A stretch of DNA of 64,000 nucleotides from CAWEFA01 sp963851385 (GCA_963851385.1 CAWKPE010000033.1:62001-126000), one strand, 5' to 3'. Numbered from the stretch's first letter, positions 38,135 through 48,267 are shown. Made by a program: numbers and translations. Notes: a model not told the origin generated them from the sequence alone.

Positions 38135-38902
38135 TTATCGTTTCTTGGCAACTATCAAATATGCAAGGCCATCATAAACTTCATTTTCTTTTACATCATA
38201 AACTGAATCCGGTATAACAGGACGAGGCTTTGCAAAACCCTGATTGATCTTTGTCATTATTTTTTTTCTGCGTTCATTAGAATAATTCTTTGAAAATCCA
38301 ACATGTCCCCAACTCACAATACCATCCTTTTTAACAACGCGAATAAATTCATTGACCGCTTTTTGCGGATCGTTAAACAAATTAATTCCTCCAAAATGAA
38401 ACAAAGCATCAAAACTATTATCAGCAAATGGCAAGAATTGTGCATTTCCATGAATTAACTGAACATTAAGTTTTTTATTTTTTTTCCGGCATTGTTGTAA
38501 CATTCCCATTGACAAATCAAGGGCAACTAATTCTCCGTTTTCACCTATATCATTTCTTAAAAACTTTTGAAAAACCCCAGGTCCCGGCGAAACTTCTAAA
38601 ATACGCATTCCGGGTTTTAATTCCAGGAATGAAACTATCTGTTTTCGTCCTTTTACCATGTCTATACCCGCAAGCAATTTACCCATTACTCTTTCATTCA
38701 AATCATAAAACGGTGCAAATAAATTATAGAGTCTGTTATATTTTGCGTCTATTCCACCTAATTCATCAGGATAAACAAGTGATAGTATTTCATTTCTTAC
38801 TTTATATATTTTACCTTCTGATTCATAAATGCTACCCTTGCATTGCAATGTTTTAATTGTTTCCGGACATCTTAAAATGCTATCCACCCAATTCGAATAC
38901 AT
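38135..38902 (-). CDS. Class I SAM-dependent methyltransferase (UbiE-like)
   Basis: A protein of about 255 residues. I chose ATG 38902 (MYSNWVDSIL) over an upstream ATG that would add 18 Lys/Tyr-rich residues. The first 60 residues look like a small Trm112-like zinc-ribbon remnant region (ILRCPET, GSIYESEGKIYKVRNEILSL). The methyltransferase core has LEVSPGPGVFQKFLR (motif I), LVALDLSMGMLQQC and FADNSFDALFHFGGINLFNDP. The ending LAYLIVAKKR is typical of UbiE-type folds. The target is unknown. It lies on the other side of the IS1 element from another methyltransferase, but each gene is complete and they are not halves of one gene. Confidence 0.85.
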   Translation of the reverse strand: MYSNWVDSILRCPETIKTLQCKGSIYESEGKIYKVRNEILSLVYPDELGGIDAKYNRLYNLFAPFYDLNERVMGKLLAGIDMVKGRKQIVSFLELKPGMRILEVSPGPGVFQKFLRNDIGENGELVALDLSMGMLQQCRKKNKKLNVQLIHGNAQFLPFADNSFDALFHFGGINLFNDPQKAVNEFIRVVKKDGIVSWGHVGFSKNYSNERRKKIMTKINQGFAKPRPVIPDSVYDVKENEVYDGLAYLIVAKKR

Positions 38903-39150
38903 GTTAGTTTTTGTTTTTATTTTCAAACGAAAGTAAATTGTTATTATGTACATCAAAAATTATTTTCGGCGAACTTCCCATATTGTCCGATGAATAAGAC
39001 CCCAACTTCCCGCCAAAAAAGCGGGACAGGCTCTTAAAAAAGCGCTATAATCCTGCCTGAAGCAGAACAATGCAGAAGTTAGTCTTCCTTTTTAAGAAGG
39101 GTTGGAAGGTAAAAAAAATATTTAAATTTCTGATTATCTAAGAAGAAACA

Positions 39151-39930
39151 TCAATTTATCAATCCAAGTTTTGAAGCATATTTTATGGCTTCCCTCATGT
39201 TGTCTGCTTCTAATTTTTCTAAAATATGCTGACGATGAGTATTGACAGTGTTAACACTGATAAATAATTTATCGGCTATTTCTTTGCTTATTAATCCATC
39301 TGATAAAAGCGATAATATTTCTTTTTCACGAAGCGTCAATGATTCCTTTTTAATCGATGCACTTACAGGTGGAAATTTGTAAACCTCCCCTGTCTTGAAA
39401 TTTATTGCCCTGCTGTTAAAAGGATTTGCAGTGTCCTGATCCGGGGAAATATCTATTATACTTAAGGCAAGCCATACATTCCCCCGTTTATCAAATTCAA
39501 GCGCCCAATGCTGCTCGATTACATTTACATAATTGCCTTCGCCATTCAATACTCTATAGGTATTCACCAATTTAAAATCCCTGCCTTGTTCCCTGGGCAA
39601 TGAGAGTCCTAATTTTAAAAAATATATTCCCGCTTCCATTAGTCTAAGATAGTCTTCAGGATGAATATGTTTTTGAAAAAAATTAATATCATCTTTATAA
39701 ATCTCATCAACTTTCCACCTGAACATAGCTTCGAATTTTGCTGAGATATAAATATGTTCTTTTTTAAATAAATCAAAAATTGTAATAGAGCTTATCCCAA
39801 TAACATCAAGTCTTTCTAAAGAAAAAATATGATATTTTAAAATGTCATAATCTAATTCTGATTCAACAAACTTCTGCGACATCAAAATCTCAAAATACTG
39901 TTTTTCAAGCTGGCTTAATTTTTCTGACAT
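39151..39930 (-). CDS. PAS-like/LuxR-type transcriptional regulator
   Basis: This 259-residue protein has an N-terminal PAS-like sensory region (about 40-180; FRWKVDEIYKDDINFFQKHIHPEDY is the PAS helix and beta start). The C-terminal LuxR-type helix-turn-helix (about 195-257) includes LTLREKEILSLLSDGLISKEIADKL and SVNTVNTHRQHILEKL. The ligand is unknown. It is divergent from a TonB-dependent receptor gene with a 77-bp shared gap containing a perfect palindrome, so control of that receptor, and of itself, is likely but inferred. Confidence 0.88.
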   Translation of the reverse strand: MSEKLSQLEKQYFEILMSQKFVESELDYDILKYHIFSLERLDVIGISSITIFDLFKKEHIYISAKFEAMFRWKVDEIYKDDINFFQKHIHPEDYLRLMEAGIYFLKLGLSLPREQGRDFKLVNTYRVLNGEGNYVNVIEQHWALEFDKRGNVWLALSIIDISPDQDTANPFNSRAINFKTGEVYKFPPVSASIKKESLTLREKEILSLLSDGLISKEIADKLFISVNTVNTHRQHILEKLEADNMREAIKYASKLGLIN

Positions 39931-39932
39931 AA

Positions 39933-39952
39933 AATACTGATTTTTCAGTATT
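39933..39952. promoter_or_regulatory. Palindromic candidate operator between the LuxR-type regulator and the TonB receptor
   Basis: AATACTGA (39933-39940) and TCAGTATT (39945-39952) form a perfect 8-bp inverted repeat with a 4-bp T spacer. It lies 3 bp upstream of the regulator start and 55 bp from the divergent receptor start. Confidence 0.5.
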
Positions 39953-40007
39953 GAGTAAATTATTAATTGACCTCACTTTTGTTCAAAATTAAAATAAACA
40001 AAAAACT

Positions 40008-42353
40008 ATGAACTTAAAAATCTCTTTTTTTTTAGTATTTATTATTACTGTTAATGATTTACTAGCGCAACAAATAACCCAGACAATTAAAGGAAAAGTA
40101 TATGAAGAAGGCACTTACTTGCCTATGGCAGGTGCGAGTATTGTTGTATTGGGAACTAACCCGGTCAAAGCCACTTATTCTGATTCAATCGGGAACTTCA
40201 AATTAAATGGAGTACCCGTAGGCCGGTACGATATTAAAGCTAGTTTTATCGGTTATGAACCTGTTGTAATGAAAGAAATTCAAGTGAGTTCGGGTAAAGA
40301 AGTAAATTTAAACATCAGTCTGAAAGTATCTGCAATCAACCTGGAAGAAGTCAAAATTAAAGCTTATTCACAAAAAGATAAACCTTTGAATAATATGGCC
40401 ACTCTCAGTGCGAGAACTTTTTCAGTTGAGGAAGCACGCCGATATGCCGGAGGACTTGATGATCCAGCTTTGTTATCAACTTCTTTTGCTGGTGTAGCCG
40501 GCGACATGGGTCAAAATAGTATCGTAATAAGAGGGAATTCTCCGCGAAGTGTTCTCTGGAAATTGGAAGGTGTCGAAATTTCAAATCCTGTACATTTCTC
40601 TGATCTTACTGTTTTTGGTGGTGGTGCCTTTACTGCTTTAAGCAGTCAGATGTTATCAAATTCAGATTTTTATACCGGAGCTTTTCCGGCTGAATATGGT
40701 AATGCACTCGGAGGTGTTTTTGATTTAAACCTTCGTACCGGAAATAATGACAAGTACGAACATACTGTTCAAATTGGCGGGATAGGAATTGATGTTTCTT
40801 CTGAAGGACCTTTCGCAAAGGGCAAAAGTTCTTCATACCTTTTTAATTATCGCTACAGTACACTTGCTTTGATAGCACCATTTTTACCTGAATTTGCAGG
40901 CAACATACGATACCAGGATTTGTGTTTTAAATTGAATTTCCCTTCGAATAAAGCTGGAACATTTTCTTTTTGGGGTTTAGTTTTCACAGACAAATCAGGA
41001 GGTGATGCTAAAAATGATACAGCAGAATGGGATTTTCAACAGGATAAAGAAACTTCACGGAGTCACCAGTTAACCGGTGTAATTGGACTTTCACACAAAT
41101 ATAATCTGGATGCAAAAACTTTTATTTCAACATCATTGGCCGCTACTATTGATGATATGAGTTATAATGTTTCCCAGCTCGATTCCCAATTAAGATTTCA
41201 TCCTACTGAACAAGTACTGAACAACAATTGGAAATTTTTGCTGAATAGTTTTGTGAATCATAAATTCAGTTCAAGGCATATTAATAAAACCGGTTTTAAT
41301 ATTAATCAAATTGGATTTGATATTATATCTCGTGAAGCTGATCCTGAAACTTTAATTTTGAATACCTATGCAGATTACCAGGGTATAAGTTACCTGGCAC
41401 AATTTTTTTCTGAATCCAATATTACTATTACAAAAAATCTGGTTAGCAATATCGGTTTACGATACGTTTATTTCGATTTAAATAAACATTACAATATTGA
41501 ACCAAGGGCCGGAATTAAATGGAACTTTGCAAATAATCAAAGTATCAGCTTTGCTTATGGCAATCATAGTCAGCTTGAAATGTTAGGACTATACCTTGCA
41601 GAGAAACAAACAAGCCAGGGAATTGTGATTCCAAATAAAAATCTTGATTTTGCCAAGGCCAATCATTTCATTCTTGGTTACGATTTATTATTAAATGATA
41701 ACCTGAGGCTTAAAGTTGAACCTTATTATCAATTCTTGTATAACATCCCGGTAATAAATGACAGTTCATTTTCTGTTATTAATATTGAAAAAGACTGGTA
41801 CATCAATGACAGCCTGGCTAACAAGGGTAAAGGAAAAAACATTGGAATAGATTTTACATTGGAACGTTTTCTGAATAAAGGTTATTACTACCTAATAACA
41901 AGTTCATTTTTTAAATCAACATATACCGGAGGTAATGGTATTTGGCGCGATACAAGGTATGATAAAAATATTGTCATAAATATTCTTGGTGGAAAAGAAT
42001 GGCAGATTGGCAAAAACAGAAATAACATACTTAGTATTAACGGCAGGTACAGCTTTTGGGGAGGAGATAGAATCAGTCCTGTTGATGCTGCATATTCAAT
42101 TATCGAGAAACAAGTTGTTTATGATGAAAACAGGGCTTTCGCGAATCGTAAACCTGCTACTCATTACCTTGCAATGACAGTTATGTTCAGAAAAAACAAA
42201 CCAAAATATTCAACGGTTTGGACACTTCAATTTATGAATATGCTTGGTTCGAAAGAAATGTATGGTTACAAAATTAACCTGAAAAATAATTCTATTGTTC
42301 CTGATCAGGATGTACTGATGATTCCTAATATCAGTTATAAAATTGAGTTTTAG
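40008..42353 (+). CDS. TonB-dependent outer-membrane receptor with N-terminal carboxypeptidase-like domain
   Basis: This 781-residue protein has a signal peptide (about 1-20, ending LLAQ), a CarboxypepD_reg-like domain (about 25-110; TIKGKVYEEGTYLPMAGASIVVLG), a plug (about 125-240, with NSIVIRGNSPRSVLWKLEGVEI) and a beta-barrel ending in phenylalanine (ISYKIEF). There is no adjacent SusD and the size is too small for SusC, so it is a stand-alone receptor for a siderophore, vitamin, metal or other ligand. The substrate is unknown. The divergent LuxR-type gene probably regulates it. Confidence 0.9.
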   Translation: MNLKISFFLVFIITVNDLLAQQITQTIKGKVYEEGTYLPMAGASIVVLGTNPVKATYSDSIGNFKLNGVPVGRYDIKASFIGYEPVVMKEIQVSSGKEVNLNISLKVSAINLEEVKIKAYSQKDKPLNNMATLSARTFSVEEARRYAGGLDDPALLSTSFAGVAGDMGQNSIVIRGNSPRSVLWKLEGVEISNPVHFSDLTVFGGGAFTALSSQMLSNSDFYTGAFPAEYGNALGGVFDLNLRTGNNDKYEHTVQIGGIGIDVSSEGPFAKGKSSSYLFNYRYSTLALIAPFLPEFAGNIRYQDLCFKLNFPSNKAGTFSFWGLVFTDKSGGDAKNDTAEWDFQQDKETSRSHQLTGVIGLSHKYNLDAKTFISTSLAATIDDMSYNVSQLDSQLRFHPTEQVLNNNWKFLLNSFVNHKFSSRHINKTGFNINQIGFDIISREADPETLILNTYADYQGISYLAQFFSESNITITKNLVSNIGLRYVYFDLNKHYNIEPRAGIKWNFANNQSISFAYGNHSQLEMLGLYLAEKQTSQGIVIPNKNLDFAKANHFILGYDLLLNDNLRLKVEPYYQFLYNIPVINDSSFSVINIEKDWYINDSLANKGKGKNIGIDFTLERFLNKGYYYLITSSFFKSTYTGGNGIWRDTRYDKNIVINILGGKEWQIGKNRNNILSINGRYSFWGGDRISPVDAAYSIIEKQVVYDENRAFANRKPATHYLAMTVMFRKNKPKYSTVWTLQFMNMLGSKEMYGYKINLKNNSIVPDQDVLMIPNISYKIEF

Positions 42354-42373
42354 TCAATGATAATTTCGGCATT

Positions 42374-43459
42374 TTATAAATCACCAGCTTTAAGACGTTC
42401 TGTATTTTCAGCCATCTGAAGCTGATCAATAAACTGCTGAATCTGGCCGTCCATGATAGCAGGCAGATTATGTACCGTAAAATTGATCCGGTGATCGGTA
42501 ACCCGGCCCTGGGGGTAATTATAAGTTCGGATTTTCGCAGATCGATCTCCTGTTGAAACCATAGTTTTTCTCTTCGATGCAATATCTGCAAGATATTTCT
42601 GATACTCGAGATCGTATAACCTGGTTCTCAATTCAGTCATCGCTTTTTCGTAGTTTTTTATCTGTGATTTTTCATCCTGGCATTGAACGACAATACCAGA
42701 TGGAATATGCGTTAGACGAATTGCCGAATAAGTTGTATTTACCGATTGCCCTCCAGGACCCGATGAACAAAAAGTGTCTTTACGGACATCGCTCAAATTT
42801 AATTCAATATCGAATTCATCAGCTTCCGGTAATACAGCAACTGTGGCTGCTGAAGTGTGAATGCGTCCCTGGGTTTCAGTTTTAGGAACTCTTTGTACAC
42901 GATGAACTCCGGATTCATATTTCAATACTCCATAAACACCATCGCCGGTGACTTCTACAACTATTTCCTTGAAACCACCGACTGTACCTTCTGAAAAACT
43001 GGTGACAGAAAGCTTCCATCCTTTGGATTCGCAATAACGCGAATACATGCGATACAAATCGCCTGCAAATATACTCGCTTCATCACCACCTGTACCTGCT
43101 CGTATCTCAATGATAGCATTTTTTGTGTCTTGCGGATCGGCAGGTATAAGAAGTAATTTTATCTTCTCTTCCATTTCAGGAACTTTAGCAGATAACATAT
43201 CTAATTCAACTTTGGCCATTTCCCTCATTTCATCATCTTTTTCATTAGCCAAAATGTTTCGCGCAGAATCAATATTGTTAAGAATATTCTTGAAATCGTT
43301 ATAAGCCCCAACCAAAGGTTGCAATTCTTTGTATTCCTTATTGAGCTTGATATAACGCTTCATATCTGCTATTATCTCAGGATCGGCAATTTGTTGCTCA
43401 ATCTCTTCATACTTCAGTTTTATTCCTTCCAGTTTGCCTAAAATTACGTTATCACTCAT
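42374..43459 (-). CDS. prfA: Peptide chain release factor 1
   Basis: This 361-residue factor releases completed proteins at UAA and UAG. The catalytic GGQ (236-238) sits in SSGPGGQSVNTT. The codon-recognising P-x-T motif reads PKT (192-194) in RVPKTETQGR, the RF1 rather than RF2 (SPF) form. The PCRF domain includes IIEIRAGTGGDEASIFAGDLYRMY. Length and domain order are normal. It ends 20 bp from the convergent receptor gene. Confidence 0.97.
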   Translation of the reverse strand: MSDNVILGKLEGIKLKYEEIEQQIADPEIIADMKRYIKLNKEYKELQPLVGAYNDFKNILNNIDSARNILANEKDDEMREMAKVELDMLSAKVPEMEEKIKLLLIPADPQDTKNAIIEIRAGTGGDEASIFAGDLYRMYSRYCESKGWKLSVTSFSEGTVGGFKEIVVEVTGDGVYGVLKYESGVHRVQRVPKTETQGRIHTSAATVAVLPEADEFDIELNLSDVRKDTFCSSGPGGQSVNTTYSAIRLTHIPSGIVVQCQDEKSQIKNYEKAMTELRTRLYDLEYQKYLADIASKRKTMVSTGDRSAKIRTYNYPQGRVTDHRINFTVHNLPAIMDGQIQQFIDQLQMAENTERLKAGDL

Positions 43460-43482
43460 CTTACGCTCAATAAATTTGGATG

Positions 43483-43490
43483 CAAATATA
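43483..43490 (-). promoter_or_regulatory. Candidate -7 box for prfA
   Basis: The minus strand reads TATATTTG, 24 bp upstream of the start codon. A -33 TTTG is not evident. Confidence 0.45.
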
Positions 43491-43536
43491 GTAAATTAGG
43501 TTTTAGAAGCTGATTTTTTTTATTCATGACATTTTA

Positions 43537-43569
43537 TTTGGTTTGAATTACTTTGATTCAATATCTTTG
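43537..43569 (+). promoter_or_regulatory. Promoter for the C_GCAxxG_C_C gene
   Basis: TTTG (43537-43540) is followed after 21 bp by TATCTTTG (43562-43569), 22 bp before the ATG. A second TTTG at 43542-43545 gives a shorter spacing. Confidence 0.6.
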
Positions 43570-43591
43570 ATTTTCTTAAAAAATTAATTCT

Positions 43592-44032
43592 ATGACAACA
43601 AGAGAAGAAAAAGCTATAAACGTATTTCGTTCAGATTTAAATTGTGCACAAACTGTACTTTCTGCATTTTCAAAAGATCTGAAAATTGATAATAATTTAG
43701 CACTTAGTATTTCATCTGGTTTTGGTGGAGGCATAGGCCGTCTCCAGGAAACATGCGGAGCCGTAACTGGAGCCTTTATGGCAATAAGTCTTTTCGTCAG
43801 CAACAAGTATACCGAAAACAAGGATAGAAAGGCAAAATCATATGAAATGATTCAAAATTTCAATAAAAAATTTGTAGATATTCATAAAACTACAAATTGC
43901 AAAGCTTTATTGAATTGTGATTTAAATACAGAAGAAGGTCAGAAATACGTGAAGGAACACAATGTGTATGAAGATATTTGTGGAAAATGTATTTTGAGCT
44001 CGGTTCAAATACTTGAAGAATTTTTTAAATAA
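43592..44032 (+). CDS. C_GCAxxG_C_C family redox-type protein
   Basis: This 146-residue protein belongs to a family defined by spaced conserved cysteines. It shows LNCAQTVLSAF (Cys18), FGGGIGRLQETCGAVTG (Cys55), TTNCKALLNCDL and a final CGKCIL pair. The glycine-rich helix with cysteines suggests metal or redox chemistry, and relatives are sometimes near selenium or redox genes, but no function is established here. It has its own promoter and no operon partner. Confidence 0.88.
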   Translation: MTTREEKAINVFRSDLNCAQTVLSAFSKDLKIDNNLALSISSGFGGGIGRLQETCGAVTGAFMAISLFVSNKYTENKDRKAKSYEMIQNFNKKFVDIHKTTNCKALLNCDLNTEEGQKYVKEHNVYEDICGKCILSSVQILEEFFK

Positions 44033-44207
44033 GATAAATTCTAATTTGAACTTCCGAAATACTTACAGATATCTGATTATAGTAAACTGAATAATATTGA
44101 TTACATAATAAAATCAGACTTCGACTGCGCTGCTAATGACACTACTGATTGTTTGTCACTAACATAAGTTAACAAAGAATGATGAATAAAGAACACCGAA
44201 TGCCGAA

Positions 44208-44594
44208 TCCCGAAGCATCGCATTCGCGTCAAGCTAAGAAACATAAGTTCTTTATATAAGTTATTCTAAAGGCCTGTAGGGCCGGAATATTGGTAGCCCA
44301 GGGTGCAACCCGGGGTAAAATTGTCAACCAAATAAAGTGCGCCAAGCATAATATTTAATCGATGTTAAAGTGTTAATTGGCGCACAATATGTTTGGCAAT
44401 TCAAGAGATAATTTATTTAGGATATCTCAATTGCGTGCCAATTAAAATTGCAGCTTAGATTGAAATTGTAGTTGACACGCTAAATTCTGATGAACATCTG
44501 ACCAGGGGTTACACCCCTGGCTACCAACATGTAACTCCTACGGAGTTAAAAAGGAAAAAAGAACTTAGCTTGACGCGAATGCGATGTTTCGGGA
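44208..44594. repeat. 387-bp palindromic element with 31-bp terminal inverted repeats, copy 1
   Basis: The ends TCCCGAAGCATCGCATTCGC... (44208-44238) and ...GCGATGTTTCGGGA (44564-44594) are inverted repeats matching at 30 of 31 positions. Inside are further nested inverted pairs: TTGGTAGCC...GGCTACCAA, GTGCGCCAA...TTGGCGCAC and GCGTGCCAA...TTGACACGC. There is no open reading frame. A second copy of identical length in the same orientation lies at 48372-48758. It resembles a miniature non-autonomous transposable element or a multi-hairpin RNA. Clear target duplications are not seen. Confidence 0.9.
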
Positions 44595-44837
44595 TGGAGT
44601 AAATCTAATACTTCGATATTCATAATTCCTTGTTCGATATTCGAAATTTTTTTTAATGCCATTTTATATTTACATCATTACCTTCAATGGAGGAATCGCT
44701 TTGATTTAAGAATCAGCAAGTTTTTCACATGTCACTTCTTTTTTAAATTGTAAATTCATATTCGATGTCTCAGTCTGACATAAAAAGTCTTATCGAATGT
44801 AGTCAGAGATATGTCCTTTACATATTCAATCTAATAT

Positions 44838-45044
44838 AACGTGAGTTTGATATAATATTTATTGCGCTACAAATAGTTATATTTTATTTTTAGTGAATCT
44901 TAGTGATTTAGTGCCTTTGTGGCAAAAATATTTCAATAAAAATGCCACAAAGACTCTAAGACTCAAAGAAAACACAAAGTCGCTTTTTGTTTTATAGCTA
45001 TCAATAAATATATTATATTTTTACTTTTATGTCGAACTCACGTT
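44838..45044. repeat. 207-bp inverted-repeat element between the first 387-bp element and the M28 gene
   Basis: AACGTGAGTTTGA (44838-44850) and TCGAACTCACGTT (45032-45044) are terminal inverted repeats (12 of 13). Just inside, TATAATATTTATTG is mirrored by CAATAAATATATTATA. The middle holds a hairpin formed by GTGCCTTTGTGGCA (about 44910) and TGCCACAAAGAC (about 44943). No coding capacity. The rest of 44033-45055 includes a fragment near 44617-44653 (TTCGATATTCATAATTCC), a dispersed-repeat-like sequence. Confidence 0.75.
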
Positions 45045-45055
45045 AATATAGAAAT

Positions 45056-47973
45056 TTAAACATTAGATAAGGTAGCTACTCTTGCCACTGTTTCAATAGC
45101 AATTGCTGCTAACGCTGCTCCATAATCCAAATCAATATTCTCCATTGTATCCTTAGTATCATGATAACCGCTTCTGTTTATGTCATAATTTTCCATGAAC
45201 AACACAACAGGAACTCCGGTATCTGAAAATATCTGACCATCGGTATTAAAAAGTGAACTATGTGGATCGAATTGGGTTCGTACTTCTCCCGATAATTGCA
45301 AGTGCAATGCAATATCAGGAATTACAGTATTTTCAGTAATTCGTTCTCCTCTTTTGCAACCCTGACGTTCCGGATTTTTATTCCAGCTAAGCGTTCCATT
45401 GTTCCAGATTAAATTAGCAAGGTGTGCCTGGTACGCAAGACGAACAGAGCTCATGCTTTTCCCGGGGGAAATTTGAAATATATCACGATCATTGTCGCGA
45501 TTATGGGCAATCATATCCATCACAAAAACACCTGTAATTTTTGTTTCTGATAAATTCATAAAGTCGCCATTCTCTAATTTGAGTTTTAATGTCTTTTCGA
45601 TAACTGACTGGCAAAAATGCCTTGCTCCAAGACAATCCGAAGGAAACTCTTCACCTGTAAGATGAAGCAACCATATATCACGTTCCAATAATCCATCCCT
45701 GGACAATTTTAAGAATATTGGTGCGGCATTTAAAAGTGTTGCAGTTGCTGAATAATTATCATCTGCTCCGTTAGCAGACAAGCGTGCACCTGAACCTCCC
45801 CGAGACTTTTCGAAAATATCTTCCATATAAGCCGTATCATAATGATCGGCCATTACAACAGCTTCCTTTCGATTTTTACCCGGAATAATTGTCAAGATAT
45901 TTCGTTCATAAGTATGACCTTCCTGGTTGCGTTTCCAACCACCAAAAGCTGTAAAATCAAAATCAGTGTGCCATTTAAATGGAAGTTCTCCGCAAATTGC
46001 TTTTCCTTCCATATCCATGCCTGGGAAATTAGTTTTTCGGTGTCGTTCAAGCAAATAATCGCCTAAATGTTCCAAATCACGGTGATGATGCGATACTTGT
46101 TGCAATGGTTATTTCATCTTGTACGCAATCTGCATTATCCTTATTAATAAATTTTCCATGTGCCAAAAAGTTTATGTCATTCCACCACGTTTCTTCAAAA
46201 TTGCGTGTGGCAGTTTCATTATAAGTAATTGCAGCATGGCAATTCTGAAGAATTTTCAGCAGGTTCAATAATTTTATTTATTTCAGCCCGAATATGATTG
46301 CATACTTGCGCGTCATTTATCTTTTCATCTAATTCTGTCATCCATTTGTCAAAAGTTTCATGTTTTTTGATACGAAGCAGATGCAATGCGAAGTTTCTGG
46401 GTAAAGGTTTTTCACCCAACACATGCATATGTTCTAACAGATTAATAATATTTAATGATGTCTGATGTTCATAATGGTCATGTTTACTATTGATATTATG
46501 TATTGCTTCCAGGTAAATCTGGCGTTTGAGAAAACGTGGCCATAATTCAACCGGATTCGAATAGGTTCTATCATCAACATTGTAAGCGGTCATATAACCC
46601 GGAAGCAAATCATTTTGTAAAACTAATTCTCCTGTTTTAGCTGACAAGTAAGCAACCTGAGGCCTGTGCCAATAAACTTCATTCACTCCCACCCTCATAG
46701 GCGGGAAAAAGAAACGATATCCGAAAAGACCTCCCTGGATAATTGCGGATTCTGCTTTTAATATTTGCGAGCGCTTCGCATTTGGTCCATCAATAAGCAA
46801 TTCAAAGTCTTTTGTCCAAACCTGGCAATTTCTGGCCATTGGTTTGTCATACAATCCTATTGATTCCAAATCAGTACTAAAAAGAACTTTTGCAACTTTT
46901 GCCAGCCGCGGATTCATAGCAAGCTCATTTTCGTGCCTGTGAATCTTCTCCCAACGATGCGTACGGTGATAGGTATTATTTATCAGCTCTTCATGAAAAT
47001 CAGAAGCTTTAATATCAGGATGAGGCTCATGTAACCAGCAAGATTGTGGTACACGCAAGCCACCATGTCCTGTATGCCTTGCCACCAATTTTAATAAAGG
47101 AATTTGCATTGCAATTGGTAATTGCTTATGCAAATTTTTATATGTAGGCATTCCCCAAAATACAAGACTCCCCGGGAAAGGAATTAATGCAAGGTTGCCT
47201 GCAAAATATCGCTCTTTCACGTTAGCCGGCAATTGACTAAATGGCCTGAATGTAAGTAAATATTTAATGTCTTCAAAAGAAAAATTGTCGTTTACAACAA
47301 ATGCTTTGGTCCAGGCTGGCAGTTGAATTTCAGATTCTGAAGGTAAAATGCGAAATCCTATCTTCTTTAAATCTGTTTGATTTTTGACGCTTATCTCATA
47401 TGCTCCATATAAAAGATTTGAAATAAATGCCATTGATTCTTGTTCCGAAATCTCCTGACTTGCATTTATGGAAAAACTTTTCCAAAATGCCAGTTCCGGG
47501 CCATGAATACTGCCGCCAAAAAATGTCCATCTCAAACGGCCTTTATCATCTTGCGTACGCGAAAGCATTAAAGGTAAAATAGAGACAAACCGTTCATGTT
47601 CTAATGAACCTACTTTCTCTGCCAGCTCAATGGGCCAATATGGATTATCTTTCAGGTTTTGTCCGCCATGACCTGCAATATGGTTTACCGGTAATCCTTT
47701 GCCAAGCTTAGTTATGTGACCCATTATTTGCCGCATAACGTGTTCTAGTCCGGGTTTGAGCTCATATTCTTCTTCAGCCTCGGTAATTGGCCAACCATAC
47801 AAATCTTCTCCGGAATATAGAGCCCGATCTATTTCTCCATAAGGACTATGTCCTAACCGGGGAGGCGACATAAATTCAGAATATGCCTGGATAGGATAAT
47901 TTCCTTCTCCTTCAAACCAGGGATAATTTGCCAGTAGCTTTTGCCAGCCTTGAATTTCATTATTGTTCGCCAT
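45056..47973 (-). pseudogene. M28-family peptidase-like protein with a long unfamiliar N-terminal domain, two frameshifts
   Basis: Reading starts at 47973 with 580 residues of a domain I do not recognise (Trp-, His- and Pro-rich; for example HIAGHGGQNLKDNPYWPIEL and GHGGLRVPQSCWLHEPHPDI). Near 46255 an extra A shifts the frame into ILQNCHAAITYNETATRNF, and near 46092 an extra base shifts again into DLEHLGDYLLERH. The last 330 residues fit an M28 zinc aminopeptidase: VVMADHYDTAY (metal His/Asp), SANGADDNYSATATLL (bridging Asp), HLTGEEFPSDCLGARHF (catalytic Glu), DMIAHN and SGYHDTKDTMENID (final metal His). Restored length is about 970 residues, with no signal peptide visible. All metal ligands are kept, so the damage is slight and could be a sequencing artefact. 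Confidence 0.75.
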
Positions 47974-48036
47974 AAATTCTTTTTAATATATTTTCAAATG
48001 AGCATCTGCAAATCTGAATTGACAGTTTATTTATCA

Positions 48037-48155
48037 ATGTCGTTTAGTTTAGAAATTTTTATTAGTGGATCATACTTCGACAAGCTCAGTATGACCCAGT
48101 TGCAATGTCATCCTGAGCTTGTCGAAGGGTGACCTAAACCTAAATTAAACGACAT
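48037..48155. repeat. 119-bp inverted-repeat element, copy 1
   Basis: The ends ATGTCGTTTAGTTTAG (48037-48052) and CTAAATTAAACGACAT (48140-48155) are inverted repeats (15 of 16). The core is a long hairpin: CATACTTCGACAAGCTCAG... (48071-48095) against GTCATCCTGAGCTTGTCGAAG (from 48107; 20 of these paired or nearly so). A truncated second copy lies at 51067-51161. Confidence 0.85.
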
Positions 48156-48267
48156 GGTCTATTATTCCCAATTGATCTCAAGCGAATTTAGAAATTATTT
48201 ATATACTACCATTATATATATCGAAATAAATGGCTATTTTTTAGTGATAATAAGAATCTTAGAAAGT

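Noticed and set aside
36790..38902. The two methyltransferase genes as one gene split by IS1
   Set aside because: Each has its own start, full SAM-binding core and stop, and the IS1 target duplication lies between them, not inside either.
38990..39115. Element with CCCGCC/GCGGGA hairpin between the second methyltransferase and the LuxR-type gene
   Set aside because: A short hairpin exists, but I could not find matching termini or a second copy good enough to call a repeat.
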